A stretch of 64,000 nt of DNA. Source: Spongospora subterranea f. sp. subterranea. Taxonomy: Eukaryota; Endomyxa: Phytomyxea; Phytomyxea; Plasmodiophorida. Positions 11,962-22,716 of the stretch are shown here, one piece after another; within the stretch, counting starts at the first letter, position 1; each line of letters starts with the position of its first letter. A program made the position numbers and the translations under genes. The notes beneath the pieces are model-generated. The model had not been told where the DNA came from and searched no databases. It saw only the letters and a list, made by a program, of their open reading frames with translations. The stretch spans positions 62,001 to 126,000 of the forward strand of contig JAUGWO010000015.1 of NCBI GenBank assembly GCA_049724395.1. Reading direction: 5' to 3'.

Positions 11962-14402
11962 ATGTTGTCCGGAGGCCGCACTCCGTCAGTGACAGTGGCG
12001 CGACCCTGTGCTGTACTGCATGGCACTGATACAAGGGTTACGCCACATGTGCTGAATGAATCTCATGATCGCCCATATCTGAACTCGTTCGTCAGGCGAA
12101 CCAGGCACAGCGATAGGCACATTGAAGGCGCGCCGCGTGTGTTCGACTCGCTAGGGATGCTGTCGAATGAAGACTCAATCATGGAACCGGGAGTTTTGAC
12201 TGCTCTGAAAGCGTTTATTTCTAATAGCGAGTCGAGGCTTTCGCAACCTGAGCGAGTGAAAGAGGCTATTCGGCAACTGTCAGAAGCATATAAAGGGAAA
12301 GCACAAATTTGCAACCTATTACGTGAATGGACACACGAAGTAATCGGCGAATCAGACGAGGTTGGCAATCTGAAATATGTTCAATATGTCGTTTCAAGTA
12401 CGGGTTACCCAGCCAATGTTTCCAGGAAATCAATGAGATTGTGATGGACCATTTTAAGGAGTTGGCAGTGCAGCAATTTGATATCAGCAAAGCGGACTCG
12501 ATATTCAGCGCTCCTGCAAAGGTTGAATTTGTTCGAAAATTATTGCTTCCAACGGTTTACTATTAGTCAGGGCGAGCCTGAATGGCTGACATTCATGATT
12601 CGGGATTCGGCGTGGCGTTCTGTACTTTATAAACTATCTCAAGATCATCCAAATTGTCTACTGCTGAATTTTGCAATTCGAAAAATCAGCGAGGAAGGAC
12701 ATGGAAATGAGCTTGCTGTTAGTGCAAGGTGATCAAAGAGAGTGTTTTTTCCTGAGAGTTTGTAATATGAGATACTAGAACGGGAGACATGCGGTTCAGC
12801 TTGTTCCAAACTGTTTTTCAAGAATCTTTGGTGCAAATTTCTTACAAAGAGGATTGTGACCAGTTCAAAGAATCTTTGTTGGAGTACCAAAGATTATGTT
12901 GTCAGACCCAGTTGTAAGTTGTGATCTGTATCAGACTCGAGATGCAATGGGACTTCTGATGTTCCATCAGCACATACGTATATGTACAATTTGTCTTGAC
13001 GATTCTGGGACGTCATCCAACTAATGGATTACTATTCCAGCGTCTTTCGCAAGCTGTTACTGCATATGCACAGGAACAGCATGGGGACAGGGTAAAGACC
13101 ATCGATCTTATTTTGACAGATGCACCCAAATTCCAAGGTCAGTCCGTATGTTTGTAAAAGCAGTTTTCTGTTTAACCGTCGTGCAGAAATATATAATGCG
13201 TTGAATTCCGTCTGGAAAGGTGGAAACCTTACAAGAACTGATGTGAAACATATTTATGAATTATATTCAAGCAATAATCCACCTCCCGTCTCTCTACTGA
13301 GGGGAAACTGTATATATGAGCCTCTGATAGAGGCTCTTTTTGACTATCAGAAAAAACCACAATTAGACTCGGTCTACAAACAGGTCAAAATTGTTGGCTA
13401 GTTTGGTTACGTTCGCTAATTTCTCTGGACAGTATTACATCTCGCTCCTGGCTTACGCTTCTTGTGTTCGAGATCATCGACAATGGTTCGGTGCATCGTC
13501 GATTCAATCCCGCCTTGATGACACTCTAGGTTCATATATATCTGTCCAACCGTTCATTTTTTCATTCAATGCATAGTTGATAAGTCGAGAATGAATGCTA
13601 CAATAGCCGCATTGAATGAGGTATGCGATTAAACCGAACACCCAATCTAAGCATGACACTCGTTATTCAGATATCAGCAATCTGTCAGAACAAGGAGTTT
13701 GGGTTCCATATAGTCCAATCGGAGCCAATGCTTCATGCTCATGTGCCACTTCCGGTTTGCTCATGTGCAATATTGCATTGGATAAAGCTGTCATTGCTTT
13801 CACCAGCTTACTATTCCACAACGTATCAATCTGTTTGTACACCGGTTTTCATACGCCTTCTCGGTATTTCAATGATTCTTCATCGATCTCAAATAATCGA
13901 TTTCATTTACAGGCGTAATTTCGACTTTGCATTCATTATTGCGACCTGGCGTTTTTTCTTTGCTATGCGCCACGTTTCATCTCAAGACAGATTTGCATGA
14001 TCTGGCCGTGATTAAGTTTCGAAAGATGCTATTGCAAGTGCTGATCCATCTTGGTACGTTGATTCTAACTTCTGTTTTACCAAATACGGTTCAATTTTTT
14101 GCTCAGTCCATCATGGGTTACTCGAAGAAGTGACGCAAATGGTGAAAGACAACGTCCCACGAATGGATCATTCTCTGGTGAGGTTTTTCATTGTCGAATT
14201 GCTACAAAGTACCGGCCCGCCCTACAGCGTGGAGTTTGCGAGCCGTGTTTTCTCGATTATTGCCATGCCCGATGCAACATTGGCCATTAACAATGACTCT
14301 GATAGCGTGTCTCAAGTTATCCAGTTTGCATCGAATGTTGATTGGATGGAAGTTCCCGACATCAAAGAGCAATGTAGCAAATGGAGATCAACTTCCATGA
14401 CA
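11962..14402 (+). CDS. NELFCD: NELF-C/D (TH1) subunit of the negative elongation factor
   Basis: NELF-C/D is part of the complex that pauses RNA polymerase II near promoters and is released by P-TEFb. The matches are collinear with human TH1L. DSIMEPGVLTALKAF at 12170-12215 corresponds to DYIMEPSIFNTLKRY, then QLSEAYKGKAQICNLLREW. After an intron (12360-12422) comes DHFKELAVQQFDISKADSIF, then WLTFMIRDSAWRSVLYKLS with HPNCLLLNFAIRKISEEGH at 12580-12700. SSNNPPPVSLLRG at 13270-13310 matches TSMDPPPVELIR, and LVRFFIVELLQSTGPPY at 14178-14225 matches LIRYFVTEVLDVIAPPY. An acidic run (DFDDDDDEAD, about 11930) suits the family's acidic N-terminus, but the start codon is uncertain. Many introns of about 50-70 nt remain to be placed. 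Most fungi and all known plants lack NELF. Confidence 0.83.
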
Positions 14403-14549
14403 TAAATTACTCAATGATCTCAATTTTGAACCTCGCTTCAACTTGTCACAAGCTAGAAATTGTGTTTTACTGATCTGTAATTTTGTAGATATCGCTGGAT
14501 TGCTCGGTACAGTTTTTTATCGATGGCTAGCCATATTTAACGAATCGTA

Positions 14550-15423
14550 ATGGAATCGGCTACAAACGAAGCGCAAACTCGATACTATTCGGAATCAGAG
14601 GTGTCCGTTCACAATGTCTACAATGACGCCTGGGTGTCGTTATTCGGAAAAGTGTTGAATATCACGGATCTGATCAGACAGTGTCTGGGCTCGTCAGGTC
14701 GTTTACCGAACGCGTTGGCTTGGCGTTTACCGGGCTGAACCCTTGGCACGATAGGGTCATATCTGGCAACGCCACTGGTGCAGTTCGCCGGTCAAGACAT
14801 CACTCATTGGTTCGACATCAAATCCCTCAACGTAAAGACCCATGTCGACCCAGTCAGCTCGCTAATCATGCCGTTTACGCCATATGGACGGTTTATTCAT
14901 GTTCCTCCCAATGACCCATCGGCCAACTGGAATACAAACTTTCAAGTTCCATGGTGGCAAGATGAGCAATATATTATCGGTTCGTAATATTTTATAGGTC
15001 CAATTGCTTTTCGAACAGTATCGTCGATCTCCACACAGGTGTATTGAACGTTGTCGTCCAGGGACGTTGTCGAAGAAAAGCCGAAACCTTCGTGTGGTGA
15101 ATATGCTAACCCATCAAACGCACGTATTCGAGGTGTGCTCGGAGGAGACCATCAAGGCAGTTCAGGCACGTTATCTGCAGTATAACGCTCATGCCAGCTC
15201 CTATACATGGAAACGACTCGGGCGGGTGTTAGGTTTGGAGGATTGGGTCGAAACGCCAGCCTGGGTGTCAATGATGGGATGTGCGTTGGCAGATTTGCAC
15301 AAGACCCTGGTCGAGAACGGGATCGAAGACGAGTCGGATGAATTTGAGTCGCTGGGTATCAATGAGCAACATCATCTTCCATGTTTACAACTCTATTACA
15401 ACGATGATCTCAGCGTTGCGTAG
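14550..15423 (+). CDS. CYB5D1: CYB5D1-like cytochrome b5 domain protein (ciliary)
   Basis: CYB5D1 is a ciliary b5-like protein linked to axoneme function. Start MESATNEAQTRYYSESEV at 14550. The first exon ends after LIRQCLGSS and a 57-nt intron follows. Then come FAGQDITHWFD (His 807 region of the heme fold, about 14780-14812), HVDPVSSLIMPFTPYGRFIH and PWWQDEQYIIG. A second intron (about 14985-15070) leads to NLRVVNMLTHQTHVFEV, YNAHASSYTWKRLGR and a C-terminus ending LQLYYNDDLSVA. It is collinear along its whole length with the human protein (VEVAGQDISHWFD, PRGRFVHVPP, YNSHAASYTWK, LLYFNDDL). It is followed after about 195 nt by another ciliary gene on the same strand. Confidence 0.9.
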
Positions 15424-15618
15424 AGATAGCAGCCTAATCTACACGACAAGGATTACGTGAATAATTCTTATAAAAAATTCAGATTTATCCGTTTCTTCTC
15501 GATTGACATTCTCTGTTCGCTTATGACCCAGGCGATGGCGCTAATGAGGGTACCGATAACGATCGACGACTTGGTTAAGCGGTGTTCAAGATAGGTTTCT
15601 CGAACTAAGTTGAAGGCC

Positions 15619-17461
15619 ATGTCCAAAGCGAAAGGAAAGGGCGGAAAGGGGAAGGCAACTGCCGCCCCGGCTGCTGCCGTTCAGCCATCGGTCTCCATCG
15701 ACCAGACCGATGACGCCAACAATTTCCGGAAGATCTTGCGAATCATGACGGCCGAGGCGGAATCCGAGAAGAAGGTCATGAACGATTTCCAACAGCAACA
15801 GCAGAAGATACGATGGTTCTGGAACATCGAGAAGAAGAAACTGGAGGATCTGAAAGCGGCGGAACGGCGTAAAGCGAGGAGCATGGAAGATCTGGCCGAA
15901 AAGCATAATTTCGAGCTCAATGTTTATAAGATGAAGATCTGTCACGTTCTTCATGAACATCAATCGAGGTGAACTTCCGTCGGCATTGTTAAAGGGACGT
16001 CTTGGTGACGGCGATGAACAGGTTGACCGATATCAGAACCGATGCGGAAATACAGCTGAACAATATCCAGACGCAGAACCGCGCCGCTGAGCACGAGATC
16101 AGGGACACGGTCTGGGAAGTGAAAACGGTAAATCGGATCGTCGAAAAACCTTGATATCGTGGTGGGCATGTAACGTTCCGAATCGCAATTCTGGTTTAGC
16201 AATTGAGGGAGCTGGAGTTGTGCCATATTGAGCTGGTGCGAATGCAGAGGCACGAACACGAAAAGAACGTAATGAACTTGAGAAGGGAATACCAAAGGAG
16301 AGCGGAGGAAATGCGATTGTCGTTCGAGGATTCGATGTCGGCGACGCGGAAACAGAAATCCGAGACGAGGAAGGCGGAGGTGAAGCGGATCGAGCGGATC
16401 AAGTCGGACCACATCGCCCATCTGATGTCGCTCCATAAGGACGAGTTCCAGCAGATCAAGAACTACTATCACGATATCACACATAATAATCTGGACCTGA
16501 TCAAGAGCCTGAAGGAGGAGGTGATCGACCTGAAGAAGAAGGAGCACAATGACGAGAAAGCGATGGCCGAGATCGCTCAGGTAATTGCGCCAACATGATG
16601 GTGATCCCGTTCATCCGGAACTGGATCTCAGGTCAACAAACGCCTATCGGAACCGCTAAAACGACATCTTCGCGAAGTCGAGAACCTTCGTGGAGAACTT
16701 CACAATTACGAGCGAGATAAGGTGATTTGACGAACGGAATATGGCGCTGATGGCGTAATGAAAATCTGGTCCAGGTGCAACTGCAGGCGACGAAAGAACG
16801 GACCGCGTCTTTGGAGAACAGCCTGAAGAACATCAGCTGGGAATACGAGGTGGCCCAATCGTGTGGAACTGTCGCCATATCCGATTGCTAATCGAACTCG
16901 GACCCGGGGTGGACCTACAGGTGCTGTTTCAGAAGGAGGAACACGCGCGAGAGGAACGGGATCTGGTACAGGAGAAGCTCGATAAGACCATCGTCGAGGT
17001 GCAGAAACGCTCCTCGTTCAAAACGTTGCTGATGGAAGCGAAACTGGACGCGCTGCAATCGGATATCGAGAAAAAGGAAACCGCTTTACATCAGGTCGAT
17101 TTGGAGAGGAATCTCCACCAACGCGAAATTGACCGTTATCTCACACGATATATGTTGCGATTTGACAGATTCTGTTGTCGACGAATATTCAGCCGGAACT
17201 GCTGCAGGAGCCGTCGCAGCGATTGGACGACGTTCTGCAGCGGAAGAACGACCAGATCAAGGAGATGCAGGATCGGGTCGACGAGCTGAAATCAGTTCAG
17301 TATTTTCGGCGCCCTCCCCGTCGGTATTCTATCGCCGCGACTGATGTTGGTTTGTGTTCCCTGTCCAGATGTATTCGAAAGTGATCGAGGTCTATAGCGA
17401 TCGATTACGACAGTTCCGGGTCCATCCCGACGAGATTGGATTTCAGCCACAAAAACTATAA
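15619..17461 (+). CDS. GAS8: DRC4/GAS8, nexin-dynein regulatory complex subunit
   Basis: This is a coiled-coil scaffold of the N-DRC, which links outer doublets and controls dynein in motile cilia. Start MSKAKGKGGKGKATAAP at 15619 (basic N-terminus like human MAPKKKGKKGKAK). Collinear matches follow: KIRWFWNIEKKKLEDLKA, NVYKMKICHVLHEHQ (15930-15965), NDIRTDAEIQLNN, then after an intron LRELELCHIELVRMQRHEHE (16202-), IKNYYHDITHNNLDLIKSL (16457-16512) matching IKNYYNDITLNNLALINSL, then VNKRLSEPLKRHL, and KRSSFKTLLMEAKLDALQ (17005-17060) matching KTGFKNLVLERKLQAL. The end HPDEIGFQPQKL stops at 17459-17461. Introns are small. The protein is of normal family length (about 470 residues). Confidence 0.9.
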
Positions 17462-17498
17462 AAAAAAACGCCAGATCAACTTTGCACATTTAACGGGT

Positions 17499-19309
17499 TT
17501 ATGATAATTTAACGGGATTGGATTTCGTGGTCCGCTTCTTAGCGGCCGCCGATCCAGATTTCGTGGCGTATTCGTCCAGACGCAGACGGGCCATTCGCAG
17601 CCTAGAGTTGACGCGTTCGAACGAGGCGCTGACTTGATCGGCGTCCAGCGCGTATTCGCCTAGGGTCAATCCGATATGCTTCTCGATCACCTAAATCACG
17701 ATTCAGCGAAATAGGGCAAGGGAACCGCCGCGCGCGAGTTCACCTGCCACAGATCCAGATCGTACTGGGTCAGAATCGAGGTCGCTCGACCGGATCGTCC
17801 AGCACGAGCCGTTCGTCCAACACGATGAACGTAATCTGCCGGATTCCTAAACGGTGTTCCCCCGAAGAATCAGTTTCCGAATGTTGAGCACGAACATTGA
17901 GGGTGACCTTGGCAGGTCGTAATTCACGACCAGCTCCACGTTGGGAATATCGAGCCCACGACTAGCGACGTCGGTGGCGATGAGAATCCTGGCGCGGCCG
18001 CTGCGAAACTTGCCGAGCGCCGCCATTCTGTGGCCGGGATCGTTGGTCAACGTGAGCCACTGGATATACGACGTGACACTCCGACCTTCTACGCTGGCTG
18101 ACATTGGAGTGCAGGCCAACGCAATCGATCTCCAACAACGTCAACATCTCACACAGAATCTCGGCCGTTTTACAGGTCGCAACGAAGACGATGGAGAGGT
18201 GGTCGGGCTTGTCGACCGTCTCCTATGATCTGCAATTCAGAACAACACGACGGAACAACGAACAATGCGGTTCGATGAACCTGCAGAAGTTTGACCAGGA
18301 CACAATGCTTTAGCGATTGAGGAAAGAACACGTATTGTTGAGTTAGGTTATCGCACGTTGTGAATTCGGTCTGTGATCTATAATGTTCAAAAACACACCA
18401 AGAGATTAGGGGGAAACAATAGGTTTGTTGAATCGAATATTACGCGCATTCAAAGACAAACGGGGTCTTGGATGAGGAGAATGAGCGAACCTGATTGGTG
18501 ATTGTGGCTGAGAATAGCAATGTTTGTCGGGTTGATGGGAGAGCGTCGGTGATTGTGGACAGATCGTCGGCGAAGTGATCCTCCAGAAGGCGATCGGCTT
18601 CGTCCAGGACCAGGAACTAGAGACGTTGTGTTGTCAGGACGACGAGGGGACGATTACGAAAAAGGGAACGGCCAACCTTGAGATGAGCGAGATGGAGGTC
18701 CCGACCATTGCTACGAATATGGTCGGCGAGACGGCCAGGAGTCGCCACGATAATATGAGGACGATTGTTCAGCGCCACAGTTTGGGGGATCTGATATCGT
18801 CAACGATGAGATCAGCGTTGGAATCTGTACGAGGAGCGTCGATGATTTTTTTTTCACCTGATCCATTCCCCCAATAATGACGCTGCATTTCAGGTGGCAC
18901 GAGACGCCTTTGTTGGGCGTCAGACGAGATGGGTGGGGTAGACAAGATGCCCTTACCGATGGCGGTAAACTGCTCGGCGATCTGGATGGCCAACTCCCGA
19001 GCTGGGGTCAGGACGATGGCGAATATCCCAAAGGGATCACGGGAGAGGATCTCGAGGATCGGGAGGGCGAAGGCGGCGGTTTTACCACTGCCGGTCACTG
19101 CACGACCGATCACATCGCTCCCTGAAACAGAGGTGAACGATGAGAAACCCCATTGCGTGGCCGGTGATCGATATCGATCGTCGTCGTGTGAAACCTGATA
19201 ATATCTGGGGAATACATCGCTCCTGGATCTCGGTCGGGCAACGAATACCCATCAGACGACACGCCTCAATCAACCATGGGCTCAATCCCAGGCTCTGATC
19301 AAACCCCAC
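17499..19309 (-). CDS. DDX49: DEAD-box RNA helicase DDX49/Dbp8 (ribosome biogenesis)
   Basis: Dbp8/DDX49 is a nucleolar helicase for 40S subunit assembly. Start [20 protein letters not shown] at 19309 with the Q-motif region [13 protein letters not shown]. Then come motif [12 protein letters not shown] (about 19100), motif Ia PARELAIQ (Ala where PTRELA is usual), [10 protein letters not shown], motif [16 protein letters not shown] (about 18570-18600), motif [13 protein letters not shown], motif [19 protein letters not shown], motif [21 protein letters not shown] (about 17930-17980) and motif [15 protein letters not shown] (about 17800). The C-terminal tail [20 protein letters not shown] and a basic end [13 protein letters not shown] suit the family. 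Introns of about 40-120 nt. It converges with DRC4, leaving 37 nt between stops. Confidence 0.87.
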
Positions 19310-20300
19310 GTCATCACCCGTCGATAAACACGTTCCCAGACCATCTGTCCCCCATTACCTTGAAGGTGGATTTTGGTTTACACACTCCCATTGACACTTA
19401 GAATGGTCAAAAACGGTAATGGACTTCTGGTAAATTTCCGTCCTGAACCGATTTCCCAGATCAAAATCGCTGCGCATTTTCTGCGCTGCGGACTTTATTA
19501 TGATACGTGTTGACGTGGGAAGATCGTCATTTGATATATCTCCTCTGAATGGGCTTTACCTTTACCAGCCGTTGTGGTGGATCGTTATACTCGACCTTGA
19601 ATGGTTATATATATGGTTCCTGTGAATAAGTCTGTTGCAGTTTTGTGTCTTCTATTCAAAGGCGTCGTTCAGGAAGAAAGGCGGTGTGACAGTGGCCATC
19701 ATTATGCTCGCTGTCTTTTAGCGTGCGCAGATCTACCTACTGCTTTTTCGTCGTTGTAATGATAAATGTCGTTTAGAAAATCTTCTACTTCATATCCGGC
19801 GTTATGCGGATAATTTATGGAATGGTACGGAAGACCTCAAAAATCAGGTTGCTCATGATGGCGCCGGATATGACGTAGAAGATTTTCTGAAATTACGATC
19901 ACTATGCCAATCGGCGGATTGTTACAGCAACGACATTTATCACAACGACTAAAACGCGCAGTAGGTAGAACTGGGCACAGGGTGCCAACATCACTGGCCA
20001 GTTTATGATTATCTAATCCAGCACATATTTGCCTTTGTGATTGGTCCATTTTGTGTCGGGGAAGAGGATTCTGGTGAAGTCCATTTCTTCATGTTGTGTG
20101 TTTGACCGCGGCATCGGCCGGTGATCAACAATGATTGTAAAATTTGAGCGAGGCTCATTGTGTATACGCCTATACTCTCAACCATGTGGATTCTGCTAAG
20201 AATATGGCCACTCGACAGATGCGTTTGACTCCTTTACCCTCGCCTCATTTAGCGTTCAGGCAGATTCTTGCGCACGACTGCGAAAACGTTCTCGCTGCAA
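19310..20300. other. Intergenic, upstream of DDX49, with an imperfect inverted repeat
   Basis: No gene is supported here. The only structure is an imperfect inverted repeat with arms at about 19724-19803 and 19860-19981. Both arms carry the words gaagattttct, ataaatgtcgtt and tctacctactg. The right arm holds about 40 extra bases. Confidence 0.5.
19724..19981. repeat. Imperfect inverted repeat, about 80-nt arms
   Basis: The left arm reads ctacctactg..ataaatgtcg..agaaaatcttctac..atatccggcg. The right arm reads the reverse complement in the same order with an insertion of about 40 nt. The spacer is about 56 nt. It could be a foldback element or a collapsed pair of element ends. I recognise no coding content. 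Confidence 0.55.
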
Positions 20301-20302
20301 TG

Positions 20303-22250
20303 TTAAGGCGTTGTGGTCTCTAGACGTGAAGTTACGGCCGTCGTCGTGCTTCCGTAAGAACGGGATTGGATGAATAACGTTGAAACCATTATTCCACATA
20401 GCCTATTACAGATCAGCAAATCAGACCTGTTTGATTCAAACACGGGTACCTTGGTTGCAGACCGCATCTCACTGATAATGCAGAAGATCGGAACTGTTTC
20501 GATTAATTTCTCCTGCCATTCATGGCGGGCTATTTCTGCGTCCAGTTCAGTATCCAGCATATTTTCTGGGTTATTGCCTTGATGTTGTGAGTGCTGCAAT
20601 GCCTCCTCCTCCTCTGTAGTCAACTCTCAGAGTTGGGACTCTTAATTTGATCAATTTCATTCAATATAGGAGTTGGCAGTCGTTATTCTTGGCTTGCCGT
20701 TGAATGGAATTATACAGTTTGAGGCTTCCATTCAACGGCAAGGCAAGAATAGAATCCTCTATCTCATGAAATTAATCAGATTAAGAGTCCCAACTCTGCG
20801 AGATGACAACAGAGCAGGAGGAGGCATTGCAGCACCCACAACAGCAAGGCAAAACCCAGAAAATATGCTGGATGGACGCAGAAATAGCCCGCCATGAAAG
20901 GCAGGAGACAATTAATCGATTGAAACAGTTCCGATCTTCTGCATTATCTGTAACTGATAAAGGAGAACCCAGCGGTGTAGCAAATGGAATGACTATGGAC
21001 CGGGTTGAAGCACCTCGGTTCAATGGGAAAGATGCAAATTTCCACTACTCGCTGATAATGCAGCAAAATATGCAGCAAAATACCTAAAGAGATCACAGGC
21101 ATCGATAAGACCGGCGTGCCAACATCAGCCATTACACCTCGCCTCTACAAACCCAGCAGGACTTAAGGGCCCTTACTTTAATCCACCTAAATTTGGTATC
21201 GGAAGAAGTTGCCCGGATTACGAATATCACGGCTTGTAGCACAGCGGCACTAGCATGGCGAGCGATATATTCCACGTACAGCAGGACGACACGGTCCGTC
21301 ATGAGCCAAGCTATTCAAGCATTATCTTCCATCCGGCAAGGCGATGACAAACCAACTAGACAATTCGCCTCGCGAATGTCGAGCGCAGCGACGCGTGTCC
21401 GAGCTGTTATTCCGGAGAAGTTACTCACAGTGACACCGGAACTTAAGGCGATGATTATGTTACTGGCAGTAAATAACCGGTTCAAGACATTATAGCAAGT
21501 GAGGCGATGATTATGTTACTGGCAGTAAATAACCGGTTCAAGACATTATAGCAAGTGAGGCGATGATTATGTTACTGGCAGTAAATAACCGGTTCAAGAC
21601 GTTATAGCAAGTGAGTAGCGATGATTATGTTACTGGCAGTAAATAACCGGTTCAAGACGTTATAGCAAGTGAGGCGATGATTATGTTACTGGCAGTAAAT
21701 AACCGGTTCAAGACGTTATAGCAAGTGAGGCGATGATTATGTTACTGGCAGTAAATAACCGGTTCAAGACGTTATAGCAAGTGAGGCGATGATTATGTTA
21801 CTGGCAGTAAATAACCGGTTCAAGACGTTATAGCAAGTGAGGCGATGATTATGTTACTGGCAGTAAATAACCGGTTCAAGACGTTATAGCAAGTGTATCC
21901 TTAACGGTCAAGAGGCGGATGTACCTCTGCACTGTGAGAAGTTGACGGCAATGATGTTGGAGGAAGAAGGGACGGAACCCCCCTCCGCCACCAATCTTCA
22001 ATCAGCATCGATAGCAAAATTGAAAATGGAATTATACAGTTTGAAGGCTTCCATTCAACGGCAAGGCAAGAGTAACGACTGCCGACTCGAGCGGTCTGAA
22101 CAAGCTTGTAGATATTTCGGCCTGGTCAACCACTCCCTGATGGCACTTCAACAGCCGTGTCAGAGTCTTGGGCGGTGCCCATGATGCGATCGATTACGAA
22201 TGCAGAGACGTCGGGGGAAATCGCATCTAATCATCAACTGGTATCCCAAT
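20303..22250 (+). mobile_element. Fossil Ty1/copia-like LTR retroelement: gag remnant with an inverted extra piece
   Basis: The plus strand at about 20800-22250 carries gag-like sequence of the copia/UBN2 type: MDRVEAPRFNGKDANFHYSL at about 20995, AWRAIYSTYSRTTRSVMSQA with IRQGDDKPTRQFASRMS at about 21253-21385, and a late part near 21942-22180. The first part of the same gag also lies on the minus strand at 20303-20623, so the remnant is partly inverted and duplicated. No integrase, reverse transcriptase or LTR pair is visible here. It is clearly broken at many places and is old or heavily rearranged. Confidence 0.75.
21447..21893 (+). repeat. 56-bp minisatellite inside the fossil gag, about 8 copies
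   Basis: A unit beginning gaggcgatgattatgttac and ending gttatagcaagt is repeated head to tail about eight times, almost without change (one copy has 3 extra bases; early copies read acat where later ones read acgt). The unit is a piece of the gag reading AMIMLLAVNNRFKTL. The near-identity of copies says the expansion is much younger than the decay of the element. Confidence 0.9.
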
Positions 22251-22716
22251 CGCAGTCGAATTTGGACTTTATTTGAAAAGAGAAACACGTCAATTTGGAT
22301 GGAATGGTAAATGTGTAATAGATGTAGCGGGAAACGAATTTTAGGTCGCCAGCGTCCAGATACCGATTTATAGCAGACCAGAAGATTTACCCACCAGTGT
22401 TCACTGATGGGATACGTGTGGATTTATGTCCTATCATCATGCAGCAAATCAGTGTCGACAGTGGTTCACAGAACAGCAGATGCGTGTTCTTCCTGAACTG
22501 ACAACCTTACTAAACAATAAGCAACATTGATATATCCTATACGTTGGCAGTGTAATTCGCAAGCTCCGACAGATTGTATCCTGATGAACTGACACCACTC
22601 TAGAAATTGGGCAGATAACGTATCGCGTTGGACAACAGGGCATGATCGCAAACTGCCCGGGCTTGCGAATTCACTGCCAACGTATATACATGTATTAATG
22701 TTCTTTATGGTTTAGT

